Assembly: GCA_030620095.1 (NCBI GenBank)
Contig: JAUTXW010000347.1
Coordinates: forward strand, 635,001 to 699,000
Source of the DNA: Kuschelorhynchus macadamiae
Taxonomy: Eukaryota > Arthropoda > Insecta > Coleoptera > Curculionidae
Reading direction: 5' to 3'
Length of the DNA: 64,000 bases
The position numbers and the translations under genes are program-made. Of this stretch, positions 10,690-21,106 are shown one piece after another. The number at the start of each line of letters is the position of its first letter. Position 1 is the first letter of the stretch. Below the pieces are notes generated by a model. It was given only the letters and a program-made list of their open reading frames with translations, searched no databases and had not been told where the DNA came from.

Positions 10690-11503
10690 GATTTGTATCT
10701 CTATTGCTGATGCTTATAAATTTCAATAGATTCTCTAATTTTCCGTTTATAGAATTCCGATGCAACAACTTTGGTTTCTTTTATATTTATGACATGTCCA
10801 ATAGAATGTTGGTGTTCAGATCCAGCAGATTGTACAATTTGTTTCTTTCTGATACATCGTTCATGTTTCTTAAGCCTAATCGATACGGATCGTCCAGTTT
10901 CTCCAATATATTCATCACCACACGAACAAAGAATGGCATATACTCCTTCCGTTTGGAAAGGAATAATGTCCTTTGGCGATTGAAAGCATTGTCCAATTTT
11001 CTTGTGTGTAATGAAGATTGTACGTATGTTGGACCGGCGAAGTAACCTTGCAATCTTGTCTGTGGTTCCGTGTATAAATGGAAGAACTACACTGCCTATC
11101 GGTAATTTCTTATTAGTATCATTTCGTGGACTAGGATTATTATATTTTCTAATCGATCGTCCAATATCCTCAGTGCAATTTCCATTGCCTCTCAAAGCTT
11201 GGGTCAGTTTCTCTGTTTCCGATTGTAAAGAATTTTGGTCACATATCGCCAGGGCTCTGTAAACTAATGAATTAATAACTGATTGCTTTTGTGCTGGATG
11301 ATGATGGGAATATGCATTTAAGTACCTGTTCATATGGGTTGGTTTTCTATATACAGTGTGTCCTAACGAACCATCCCCTTTCCTTTGTACAAGAACATCT
11401 GGAAAGGGAATCGTGCCTTCTGATTCATTGTAAATTTTATGTTAGCATGTTGTTGATTCAGATGATCAAGGAACCCAGGGATCCCAAGAACCATGATATC
11501 TTA
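10690..11503 (-). mobile_element. Penelope-like element PLE2, truncated, with inverted terminal piece at its 5' side
   Basis: The coding part lies on the minus strand and is cut at about 11480, within the sequence equivalent to LDHLNQQH of PLE1. Directly abutting it, 11481-11503 reads on the plus strand ATCCCAAGAACCATGATATC and onward. This matches the extreme 3' end of PLE1 (9084-9106) at 22 of 23 positions but in the opposite orientation to the PLE2 gene. An inverted terminal fragment at the 5' junction is a known feature of Penelope insertions. Confidence 0.8.
10701..11480 (-). pseudogene. PLE2 RT C terminus plus GIY-YIG endonuclease
   Basis: The minus-strand frame 11333-10701 (210 codons) aligns through its length with PLE1: a HHHPAQKQSVINSLVYRAL block, SVVLPFIHGTTDKIARLLRR, then the endonuclease GVYAILCSCGDEYIGETGRS with an intact YIG and the Arg in SIRLKKHER. 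The upstream reverse-transcriptase remnant (11480-11340) contains a stop and a frameshift. The polymerase motifs are absent because of 5' truncation, so the product could at most be an endonuclease fragment. It sits inside a LINE relic. Confidence 0.9.
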
Positions 11504-11740
11504 GTTGAACACAGCCGTCAAAGCTTTCGTTCTACATATCAAAATTATTAATCGTGTGGTAGGATTTGGAAGATTTGTTACTTAGTGATCAAAATCCTAC
11601 CTTTTGTGCTTTAGTATGTTACCTTTTATCTAGTTTTACTTGTTTCTTTTACATAGATAATATTGAATTGTAATAATTTTATTTTTATTTATATGTTTTT
11701 CAATTACCTGACTCAAATAAATCATTAAAAAAATTCGTGT
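11504..11740 (+). other. LINE relic continuation, probable 3' region
   Basis: A short VEHSRQSF-like reading followed by AT-rich sequence with AATAAATCATTAAAAAAA near 11717. This is consistent with the 3' UTR of the LINE split by PLE2. Weak evidence. Confidence 0.4.
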
Positions 11741-11975
11741 GACCTTATTATTTACTATGGTGTGTCCAATATTAAGTTATCAATGTTTTTAAATTAAAAA
11801 AAAAGAACAATGGCTGTAACTGTTTATACTATTGCCACTATATTATTAAAACAACTTAAAGCTGATAAATTTTCATAAGGCCAGGACTGAAAAACGATTT
11901 AAAGAAAAAATAACCTAAATGTGATAATAAAATTATTTTTTTCAAACAATTCCACTACATTTGTTAACAACACGT

Positions 11976-12008
11976 AACATGTTTCGCTACACAGTAGCTT
12001 CTTCGGAC
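11976..12008 (-). ncRNA. hammerhead-like motif, no PLE ORF attached
   Basis: On the minus strand CCGAAGAAGCTAC pairs with GTAGC across a TGT loop, giving a perfect 5-bp stem II. It is followed by GAAAC and a palindromic ACATGT stem III. The order CYGANGA - stem II - GAAA - short palindromic stem III matches PLE-type hammerheads, with one extra base between the core and stem II. Confidence 0.45.
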
Positions 12009-12224
12009 ATTACATCTCGAATGAATAAACTTAAACAATAAAAAATATTTATGTGACTAGGTGTAATACAACGATTCGAAACTTTTAAAAATATAAAAAC
12101 TTAGGGAATTTTTAAGAACTAGCCATAACTTGGGGAAAATCTATTTTACTAAACGATTTTTATTTTTAAAGGTGTTTTTACAACTTTCAAGGATCATCAA
12201 ATTTTCATATTTTCACACTCTTGA

Positions 12225-12400
12225 AACTACTACTCATATTTCAACTGCTACCATCATCCATTAATTAGTACTGTACATATTTTAACTACTATCAACTTCC
12301 ATTAATTACTACCACACATAGTTCAACTACTACCACCTTTCATTGATTGCTACCATATGTAATTCAACTACTTTCACCTTCCATTAATAACGACCATTGA
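12225..12400. repeat. about 41-bp degenerate tandem repeat, four copies
   Basis: The phrase TTCAACTACTACCA...CATTAATTACTACCA recurs with about 41-bp spacing (CAACTGCTACC, AACTACTATCA, CAACTACTACC, CAACTACTTTC). No coding function. Confidence 0.65.
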
Positions 12401-12404
12401 TATT

Positions 12405-12640
12405 TCGAAAGCTTTTGTGTAATCTAATAGAATAAGAACAGTTGCCTGGTTGAAATCTTGTGCTCTGATGATACCATCTACAATATAGAATAAGGCAGTG
12501 GCGCAACTGTACCCGGTTCTAAACCCGGATTGTTTATAAGGGATGATATTATTGCTGGATCCATACGAAGAAACTTGAGATTCCATTACTTTTTCCAGGA
12601 TTTTGGAGAGCGTAGGTAACAAGGAAATCGACCTTAGTTG
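12405..12640 (-). pseudogene. LINE reverse transcriptase fragment (jockey/CR1 type)
   Basis: The minus-strand frame contains LPTLSKILEKVMESQVSSYG, then QSGFRTGYSCATALFYIVDG and VLILLDYTKAFE. These are RT motifs 1 to A of a non-LTR retrotransposon, with the first catalytic Asp in the LDYTKAFE block. It is cut at both ends; motif A runs straight into the tandem repeat at 12225-12400. No other domain is present. Confidence 0.8.
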
Positions 12641-14059
12641 ACTAAAGTCTGTAGTATTTTTTCTTTAGCCAGTGTAATGACATGTGCTAACTTAGTAAGA
12701 AGGCAAAGTTTTACATTCCTTAAGAAGTGATTTCAGATAGGAAGCAACGAATCTAGTGCTATATATGTTTTTTTTATTCTAAGTAAGATTTTGTATTACA
12801 TTTTGCTATAAAATAAAAATTAAAGGTACTTTTCTCTTGAGTCAATTTCGATTTTTTGGAATTTTTGACCACTCTGTATATGCAATCTCAAGTTTGGATA
12901 TTTTAATATTATTTTGGCAGAAAGCAGAACTTTTTATAAAGAGTAGGTAACTTTTTTCCGTAAAACTACTAATAAAAAAGTTTCCCATATGTAGAGAACT
13001 TAAGTAGACACACTGTATATACAGCTAGAGTGCCCAAAAATATTTCAGCAGGTAAGGGGTTTAATGGAATTCCCATAATTAAATTTTGCTAATATAAAGA
13101 CTATTATTAAATTCGAAGTAGTTTTGTTCTAAACATTCGGTAAATAAGTACCTACAATATTTCTTATTTTTAATACAATTAACTGATTTTTGTGTTTAAA
13201 AGACTTTCTACTAATTTGATGGTATATTTAGCCGAAATACTAGGAAACAAATTAATTACGTCAAAAAAACCTTATGATATATGAATATTTTTAATGTTAT
13301 TTTGCAGATATAGCCTTCAAAATAAATAAAATAATATGTGTTTAATTAATTTTGAATCATTCATCTTCTAAGAGGGAACGGGATGGCAAAACAGTATTAT
13401 CACAGACAACATAGCTATATTAAGCTATATTTTTGTGTAGTATTATGTAGCTGGTAACTAAGCAATCAAATCACAATAATGGACTATTAATTAAGTTTAA
13501 TATTTTAACAAAAAAAATGACCAGTGTACCATAACAGTAAATAACGATAAGCAAAAAGTAAGTGTGAACATCTGCTACTTTTCGAGATGTACCAAGCCCG
13601 TTTTTATCAGAGATAAATATGTGTGGGAACAAGAAGAATCATCATCTGACATAAACGACCACAAAACAATATGGTCGTAATGCGCATTGTGTAGGAACAA
13701 ATGTTTCTCAAGGGACTTTTCTTACATTTAAATAGGTATTCGTGTATTTAAATATGGCAAAAGCATCATTTTACGACTGTAAAATAATATTACTGTTAGC
13801 AGAGTTGTATAAGATCTCGATCCTAAGTAATAACGTACTTACTGCCTTTTACCAGGTCATTTAAAATTTGTTCCTAACTTTAACCCATACAAGTTATCTC
13901 AAGACATGCACAGAATGCCTACGCGTTTGCTTTTACCTCAGTCTCATTCAAAGATATAACAGGTGGGCAGAATCAGATTTCATTAAAATTGAACAAGCTT
14001 ATAATGACAGTGAACTTCATTTTATTATCTTTATTTAATTTTTTTTCCACAAACTTAAT
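12641..14059. other. AT-rich stretch, no gene
   Basis: Nothing coding is recognised. CACTGTATATAC-like scraps near 12875 and 13008 resemble decayed transposon ends. Confidence 0.4.
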
Positions 14060-14219
14060 ATACAGAGTGTCCCAGATTCGGTTTTCTATATAGGGATCTC
14101 GGCTCCTATTATACCTACAGCAAAGGCTAAATATGGAAAGTTTTAGGGAAAACTTAACGCATTCGATATCTAGCTTCAGATTTACGATCGGTCAATTGGC
14201 TTTGGAAATATCGGCGAAA

Positions 14220-15774
14220 CAGTGGCGGCTCGCGGGTGAAAAAATAAGTGCAAATGAAGCAAGAAAATATCGCAATAATTTTCTTTCCAGAATTTTTTTA
14301 TATGTGGAGGGGGTAGAATATTTTTTTACGACTTACTTAACTTTTGTATACTAAATCAATTCTCCTATCCTTCATAGTAGCAAATTTATTTATAACGTCC
14401 TCATAAAATGGATGAGTTGCCCTAATGTCCTCCAGAAATTCCTTTTGAACTGAAATATTGCCAAGACAAGTAAGTCTTTCTTGAGATATTGTATTCCTTA
14501 AATAAGTTTTTACACATTTGAAGCAGAAAAACGTCTTTCCACTGAAGCACTTGGCGACAAACAAACAATTTATATGCTGCGGTAAAAATATATTTATTTT
14601 TATTAATTTTTTTCACTTGCTCTTGCAGCGATATATTCCAATTACCCTCATTGGCAAAAATAAGACCAAGCTCATTTTTAAAGCGTTGACTTTTTGAAAA
14701 TATTTCCTTATATAACTGTAACAAATTTTCAAACGGGCCAGCCGGAAAATTTCAACTATATTCGGAAAATTTAGCAGAACCTGCCAAACATGAAAATGTA
14801 AGTTTTTCACAGTCTTGAAATCTTAGTGTCATTTTTTTTCCATTAAAATATGGTCCAATATTTCATAAAAAAGCGTTCTATACTTAGCCCCAATTTCTTC
14901 AGGTGAAAGCTTAGCAAGCTCACGTTTGTAATGATTTATTTCTGTAATAGAATTTGCTTTATCAAACATGGTATTAAAACATGTTCATTTCTTTTTTTAC
15001 AGAGCGCCTCACGACAGCGTTTTATATTGGATATGCAAAAATGAATGTTAAACGGTTTTTTTTGAAGAACGTCAAATAGTATGACCGTGTTTGTTATTAA
15101 ACACTAATGCCACAAACGTGAATTCTAAATCGTCCATCTTGCCTAAAAATCTTTTCGCAAGCCGAATTGATTTTTCATCAGATTTGTCACAGTTTGTAAT
15201 AAATTCAAAGACGTCTTTTAATTTATTCCAGTCTTAAACAATCACATTTACTAACTTCGAATTTGAAGTTGTAACAACACCATAAATAAATATACCTAAC
15301 ACAAAATAGCCAAGTTACCTGCAAAGGAACTCACCGGTGGCTGGGAAATCCGCGAAAATAAAAGTAAACAACCACCGCAAACTGAACGATACGTGGGTGT
15401 AGTGTAATGCGCCTGCAACTCACCGAGAACGTTGTATAGCGCTGGGCTCGACGTTATCACGTATGCGTTGTCATGGCAACATAGTAGGAAAATCGTAAAC
15501 TAAACATAGCACCTCCAGCAAAGTCAAAGCGGTTTGCGCCACTGTTATAGTTGTTATAATAAAGTTCGATTGAATGTTTTAAAAAGACATGCCGCCAACG
15601 GTCAAGTGAAATATTTATTCGAGATGTACAGTTTATTTTTTACCAATTAGATGAATAAATGAATGTAGAAACTAAAATTTTAAGAGATATATAATAAATA
15701 TAGTTAGATGCTTGCTTGTCTATTTTTCCTGGTGAAGTAGCACTTCACCTACTTCACCTGAATAGCCGCCAGTG
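14220..15774 (-). mobile_element. hAT-superfamily transposon relic
   Basis: The left end CAGTGGCGGCT (14220-14230) and right end AGCCGCCAGTG (15764-15774) are terminal inverted repeats with one mismatch, of the CAGTG type usual in hAT elements. The interior carries a hAT transposase relic on the minus strand. No 8-bp duplication is visible at the two flanks (CGGCGAAA and CCATCCTC), suggesting that a deletion or rearrangement removed it. Confidence 0.75.
14340..15240 (-). pseudogene. hAT transposase relic (ZMYM1-like, dimerisation domain)
   Basis: Minus-strand readings in several frames give WNKLKDVFEFITNCD and RLAKRFLGKMDDLEFTFVAL (15235-15110), then ELAKLSPEEIGAKYRTLFYE (about 14925), and at the C terminus NTISQERLTCLGNISVQKEF and INKFATMKDRR (14495-14345). 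The last corresponds to the hAT C-terminal dimerisation region. The pattern resembles the hAT group related to ZMYM1/TTF-type zinc-finger proteins. Frameshifts are frequent and the N-terminal zinc finger is not recognisable, so this is an old internally deleted copy. Confidence 0.75.
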
Positions 15775-16590
15775 CCATCCTCTTGAAATCAGGTTCTTCT
15801 AAACTCATCTTCCATTAGAGTAGCTCGTAAAGCCGGTGCAACCTGGTTCCGCTTTGGTCTTTTTCGTTTATAGTCAAACAAAAATGGTCCTATAAGTCGA
15901 TTTCTTGAAATGATTAATAATTTATAAATAGGTGCCCAATTAAAAAAGGTGAAGTTAGATTAAGTTACCAATGACCCCACACCAAACGTTACTTCCAAAC
16001 CTTGTCTATAGACGTTTCTCTGCCACTTCTTGAGGGTTTCCCACAGCCCAATGATGATTGTTGTGTCTATTAAAAACTCACTCTCATCGGACCACAAGAC
16101 ATAATTTACAAAATAGGGATTTTCATTACGGTTCCTAGTATACCACTCACAGGAACGTAGTCGTCTTAAAAAATCAGTTTGCTTAAGTCCTTGAATTATT
16201 ATACAGTTCTTACCGGATTTTCGTTGATAGCTTGTAAAATGTCTGTCACGATTTTCATTTTCAATATTGTATCTGCTTCTAGATTGCTCAAAGGTCCGCC
16301 CCACGGTTAATTAAATTAACTAAGATTTTTCTGAAATGGGTTTTATGAAGCTGCCGTCGTTGGGGGCACATCTCCAAATATCTTGCTAAGGTAATGTCGG
16401 CGTTTCTGTGGGCGACTGCAAATTGGGCACATTTGAATAGGGAATTTAGATTCCCTATTCAAATGTGTCAAATTTATGATTTTATTGAGAGAAAACCGTA
16501 CTACTTATTAAGACCCAACTTTTATACTTTGAATTGTTTGACGTCAAAGTCAAAGCCCACTTTTGTTACAAATAAACCATGGCCTTCTTA
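15775..16590 (-). pseudogene. DD41D-type transposase relic (element 2)
   Basis: On the minus strand the N-terminal region (about 16400-16310) reads ARYLEMCPQRRQLHKTHFRK, the helix-turn-helix linker of the family. Then come LRRLRSCEWYTRNRNENP and YVLWSDESEFL with the first Asp (about 16095-16065), VTFGVGSLV, a decayed RNRLIGPF block, and finally FQEDG (second Asp), where the hAT element begins within the next codons. Stops and frameshifts abound and everything after the second Asp is lost. Confidence 0.75.
16428..16467. repeat. perfect 18-bp hairpin, 4-nt loop
   Basis: CACATTTGAATAGGGAAT and its exact reverse complement are separated by TTAG. It lies inside the N-terminal coding region of transposase relic 2, so it likely arose by a templated inversion-duplication. 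Confidence 0.9.
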
Positions 16591-16679
16591 GAAAACATAG
16601 AGACCTTACTTTACGAAGTGTGATATTTCAATGATACTCAAATCTTTTATGCACTTGTGACACATCACTAGACTGGAAA

Positions 16680-17359
16680 TTTGGCGCTCTTTCCAAAAAT
16701 CGAAAAATCCAATATGGCGGCTATAAGAAAAATGAAAGTTGAGGCGGGTTGCGGGATAACAAAAGACAATTGACGCATGTCGTTCACGTCATCTTAAAAA
16801 AGTGTATTTTGACAGAAGTGTAGTATTGTAAATTAGTAGTAGTAGTGTAAATTTGACAGAAGTCAAATTTACTGTTTTGGATTTACTGGCGAAAAGCGAA
16901 GTACGCCATTTTCGGTTTTTCGCCGATATTTCCAAAACCAGTTGAGTGAATTTGAAATTGATTTCTCTAAAACTTTTACCATTTAAATTAAATTAAAATG
17001 TTGGTCCAAAATTAAGGGTCATATGGGTATGAAATGGTAACATTTTAGTAATTATCCAATATGGCTAAACAAAATGGCGGTCTAGTGAAAGTTCACTGGT
17101 TTGGTACGAATATAGGATGGCAAAACAAAATAGCGGTTTAATAAAATATTTAAAAATTCATCCTGAAAAACTGTTTAGTGAAAAGTTAAGAAAATTATTA
17201 CTAAAACACGAATAATCATTACATAGGAATAAACTAGCAATATTTTAGTATGAATTCAAGATAACAAAATAAATAAATAAACCTAATAAAATATTTAAAA
17301 AATCAACCTGAAAAAACTACTTATTAAATTGATTTTAAATTTTGCAGATAAATTAAATG
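16680..17359. repeat. AAAATGGCGG family segment
   Basis: Words AATATGGCGGC (about 16712), AAAATTAAGGGTCATATGGG (17019) and AACAAAATGGCGGTCTAG (about 17068) match the block at 1790-3189. The copy is interrupted at 17360 by DD41D element 3 and resumes at 19579. Confidence 0.65.
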
Positions 17360-17785
17360 TACAGGGTTTTCCCGTATATTTTTCCAACCACTTAGAGAGT
17401 TTATTTGAATAGATACGGAAATGTCGTAAATACAAAAGTTGTTGGGTTTTTTATGAAGATTTAGAATATTATATCATAGGTGCGAAAATATTATTGGAAA
17501 TGTCAAATTTTGACAGGTTGTCAGTTTTTTTAAATGAAAAATCCTGTATATTAAATCATATTCTTGAAGATCTTTTTTTCTAATTTCAAGTATACATACT
17601 TTTAATATATTCTGTTAATTAGTTTTGGATATATAAGCGTTTAAACATTAAAGAAATGGTAAGGTAATTTGCGCTAAAACATAGTGAGCCATGGTCAAGA
17701 CAATTGCAATGAACGACGCCTTTTTGACGTTTACCTGTCAGAAGTAATTATTTACGAGCATTTTTAATATCTCACACGTTGGACG

Positions 17786-18903
17786 ATGGGTTATTCGGAA
17801 GAAGAGAAACTCGACATGATAGAATTATTTCATTTACATGGTAAAAATGCATCGATAGCTCGTAACGAATAACATAGACGGTTTCCAGATAGACCAACAC
17901 CGACTTGTAGGACAATATTAAACATCGCTAAACAATTGAATGAAAGAAAAACACTTAAGCGGAAAGTTAGAATAGTGGAAAGAAACGCTGAAGAAGATTT
18001 AAATATTTTATTATATTTTGAAGGTAATTTTGAAACTTTTGTATTAAAATAATTTATTTATCTTACTTATTCTTGTTTTAGAAAATCCTGAGCGCTCAAT
18101 TCCCGATGCAGCCACTTTTTTTAACAAATCAAGACATAAAATCCACCCAGTTCTAAAACATTATAAATCTAAGCCATATAAGTTTACCTACTCAAGAATT
18201 AACCGATCAAAATAAAATAGACCGATTACACTTCTGCCAAGAAATAGAAAGACGTGTTATGATGAACCAACTAAATCTGTCAAACATAATTTTCACTGAC
18301 GAGGCAACATTACCACTGGAGGCATGTTTAACCGGAAAAATAAGTATTTTTGGTCAAAAGAAAACCCGCGAGCTCTTCAGGCGGTCAAAATTCAGGTAAG
18401 AAGATCCCTACATGTTTGGTGTGGCCTTCCTAACAATCGTGTTATTGGACCTATATTTTTAAATGGGAATTTAACCGGACAAAGGTATCAGGAGTTATTA
18501 GAAAACGAAATCGAAGGGCATTTAGAACAACTACCGATTAATTCATATCTTAATTTGATATGGCAACAAGATAGTGCCCCTCCTCATAATGTCCAGCCGG
18601 TCACCAATTTTTTAAATGACAGGTATCCATTTTGGATTGGAAGACATGGACCATTAAGATGGCCAGCAAACAGTCCCGATCTGTCTCCATTTGACATCTT
18701 TGTGGGGTTATCTGAAAAACAAGATATACTACAATAGGCCAAGAACCATCCAAGATTTAGAACAAAATATATTCCAAACAATCGACGATTTAAACACCCA
18801 ATCACCTCATTTTATCTACGCATCCATACACACACACAACAGACAATTTAGAAGAAATATTCAGAAATGCATTATAAACCAAGGAGGCTATATAGAAAAC
18901 TAA
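17786..18903 (+). pseudogene. DD41D-type transposase with one intron (element 3)
   Basis: ATG 17786 opens MGYSEEEKLDMIELFHLHGK, followed by ASIARNE and a premature TAA, then HRRFPDRPTPT. After a 58-bp intron the reading continues ENPERSIPDAATFFNKSRHK, then frameshifts, IIFTDEATLP (first Asp), VWCGLPNNRVIGPIFLNG, WQQDSAPPHN (second Asp), LRWPANSPDLSPFDIF (third Asp) and a C-terminal helical region ending at 18903. I count 40 residues between the second and third Asp, one fewer than in sister copies, perhaps from a codon deletion. It is inactive, with one stop and at least two frameshifts. Confidence 0.88.
18024..18081 (+). other. 58-bp spliceosomal intron in transposase 3
   Basis: GAAG|GTAATTTT at the donor and TTGTTTTAG|AAAATCC at the acceptor. 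Splicing joins LLYFE to ENPERSIP, the same context as AYFHANPQSSIPS in intronless element 7. The intron body contains in-frame stops. Confidence 0.8.
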
Positions 18904-18965
18904 AACTTAGTTCTTTAAGCTAATATTATTATTTACCTACTTTATATTATTGATTTTTTATGGTA

Positions 18966-19164
18966 TTGTTTCTTTCCACTATTCTAACTTTTCGCTTAAT
19001 TGTTTTTCTTTCATTCAATTGTTTAACGATGTTTAATATTATCGAGTCGGCGTTGGTCTATCTGGAAACCGTCTATGATATTCGTTACGAGCTGTCGATG
19101 CATTTTTACCATGTAAATAAAATAATTCTATCACGTCCAGTTTCTCTTCTTCCGAATAACCCAT
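18966..19164 (-). other. inverted second copy of transposase N terminus (element 3)
   Basis: On the minus strand an ATG (19164-19162) opens MGYSEEEKLDVIELFYLHGK, continuing ASTARNEYHRRFPDRPTPTR before a small deletion shifts the frame. It differs from the sense copy by several substitutions and keeps Tyr (TAT) where the sense copy has TAA. The length covers the first helix-turn-helix only. The plus-strand 123-codon frame at 18960-19331 is its antisense shadow. It could encode a short DNA-binding peptide or be one arm of a hairpin RNA. Confidence 0.8.
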
Positions 19165-19578
19165 CGTCCAACGCATTAGATATTAAAAATGCTCGTAAAT
19201 GGATACTTCTGACCGGTAAACGTCAAAAAGGCGTCGTTAATTGCAATTGTCTTGACCATGGCTCACTATGTTTTAGCGCAAATTACCTTACCATTTCTTT
19301 AATGTTTAAACGCTTATATATCCAAAACTAATTGACAGAATATATTAAAAGTATATATATTTGAAATTAGAAAAAAAGATCTTCAAGAATATGATTTAAT
19401 ATACAGGGTGTTTCATTTAAAAAAACTGACAACCTGTCAAAATTTGACATTTCCAATAATATTTTCGCACTAATGATATAATATTCTAAATTTTAATAAA
19501 AAAACCAACAACTTTTATATTTACCACATTTCCGTATCTATTCAAATAAAGTCTCTAGGTGGGTGGAAAAACCCTGTA

Positions 19579-19945
19579 CTATAGGGACAAAATGGTATGA
19601 TCTCAACACGACGGAACAAAATGGCGGTGTATGTGTCAATATAAAAACTACTTATTCAATTTATTTTAAAATATGCCCAAAAATCAGATGTGGCTTAGGT
19701 AGAAACTGGTAAAATGTTGGTAGGAATCCAATATGGTAGAACAAAACGGTGCCCAATAATTTTTTTGAAAATACAGTATATATGTGTTACTAAATGACTA
19801 TGTATCGAACTAAATTGGGCCACACTTCACTATTACTAAAAAAAAAATATTCCTGAATTCCTGAACTTCCCTCGAAGTTCCGGGTAAAGAAAATTTACCG
19901 ATTTTTTTTATATACCTCGTACATTTCAAAAGATTTTAAAATCAG
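19579..19945. repeat. AAAATGGCGG family segment, continuation
   Basis: CGACGGAACAAAATGGCGGT (about 19608) and later sequence resume the copy interrupted at 17360. 19795-19945 matches 4510-4640. Confidence 0.65.
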
Positions 19946-20790
19946 ATTTGGTACATTGTACACAATGAATATGGTCAATAAAGTAACCAAATAATTTCTT
20001 TTTCGAAATTTTCTCGACGCCGACGCACTGTGGTCTGGAATGCTAACGCGCAAAAACATTTTAAGGTTTCAGATGTTTATTTTAGTTTGGTTTGGCTCTC
20101 AGTTATATCTTGAATAAAAAAAATAACAAATAACACGCGTGAATGAAAAATAAATTAAACTCACACCGACATATGCGTTATCGCAAATTAGTGACCCTAG
20201 GACTTAATTTTTGTAAAAGGTTTTTAAGGCAATGGCCAGAATTAAAAATCAAATTGTTATTGTTAATAAACGATTGAAGAAAAAATAGAATTTATAATAA
20301 TGAGTCTTAATATGCATTCTACACACTTAATTTTAAATGACGTAGTTAATATGAAAGACCGTTCTGTTGAGTTATCTTTATTAGTTTGAACTTAGACGGC
20401 GCTTTCTGCACTATTTGCTAAAAGGTTCTTCAGTTACACTAATCTTGTTTACACGATCGCCTTGGGAATGCTAAACTCAACTGAAACTAAATGATAAGAG
20501 TATTGGTCCTGTAATGTTTTGTCTTCCTATGTGAGAATATAAATAAATTGACTATTAAAATTTGTTTCTGACGTAAGCGGAATATTGTTAATCAATGATA
20601 CGTGTGGGATATATAGAGATATGCTTAGTGTGTAGGAGTTTATCTCTTAATCGCTTGTTGAAATATGTTTTTATGAAAAGCCAATTCGCCTGTAAATTAA
20701 AAGGAAAAACAGGCTTTAGTTACAATTTTGTGTATGATAAAATTCTGGTAATATTTACACTTCACATTTAATCTTTAAATATTTATTTAT
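19946..20790. other. AT-rich stretch, no gene
   Basis: No coding or RNA signal recognised. Confidence 0.45.
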
Positions 20791-20794
20791 GTAT

Positions 20795-21010
20795 TTAAGT
20801 AGTACTATGGGGGTTTCCAACCTGCGTCGTCCACTGCTGAACATTGTTGCCAGTTTGTTGATGGCGCATTTTATTGTCTGTCCAACAGGTTGGAAGGAAC
20901 TCATCTTGCTTGGGTTGCAAATTCAGTATTTTCTTAATCCATCTTTCTTTGTACATCTTGGGCAAATTCCACTTCAGGTGGGTTATTCGCCCAACCGCTT
21001 CAAACATACC
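20795..21010 (-). pseudogene. RTE-like LINE, extreme C-terminal fragment
   Basis: The minus-strand frame includes ITHLKWNLPKMYKERWIKKI, LNLQPKQ, CWTDN and NNVQQWTTQVG. This resembles the conserved tail of RTE-type ORF proteins (RWTKKILNWRP ... GRPQTRWTDD ... QQWT). 5' truncation to the tail is usual for LINEs. Moderate confidence because only the tail is present. Confidence 0.5.
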
Positions 21011-21046
21011 AAGATAATCAGACTTTAAAACGTTTTTTTTAATTGT

Positions 21047-21103
<57 letters not shown>
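21047..21103. repeat. (AT)n microsatellite
   Basis: Uninterrupted AT dinucleotides bordering the left end of DD41D element 4. Confidence 0.95.

Positions 21104-21106
<3 letters not shown>

Larger units (their letters stand above)
14060..16990 (-). mobile_element. degenerate DD41D element no. 2 containing a hAT relic
   Basis: The left end has CAGAGTGTCCCAGATTCGG near 14065, and the left arm near 14196-14219 (TTTGGAAATATCGGCGAAA) is matched in reverse near 16919-16940 (TTTCGCCGATATTTCCAAA). Decayed similarity continues outward. The interior holds a minus-strand transposase relic (15775-16590) and a hAT insertion (14220-15774). The 3' third of the transposase is missing. Confidence 0.55.
17360..19578 (+). 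mobile_element. DD41D element no. 3 with arms of about 620 bp that include transposase codons
   Basis: Ends read TACAGGGTTTT (17360) and AAAACCCTGTA (to 19578). The left arm 17360-17988 is matched in reverse by 18966-19578. A second TACAGGGTGT-type box (near 19405, mirrored near 17550) lies inside each arm. The arms extend inward to cover the transposase start codon (17786) and about 67 codons, so the right arm carries an inverted second copy of the DNA-binding domain. The insertion splits the AAAATGGCGG family. Confidence 0.9.

Noticed and set aside
10704..11262. Plus-strand frames across PLE2
   Set aside because: They are shadows of the endonuclease gene on the minus strand.
18960..19331. 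123-codon plus-strand frame as a gene
   Set aside because: It is antisense to the inverted transposase N-terminal copy in the right arm of element 3.
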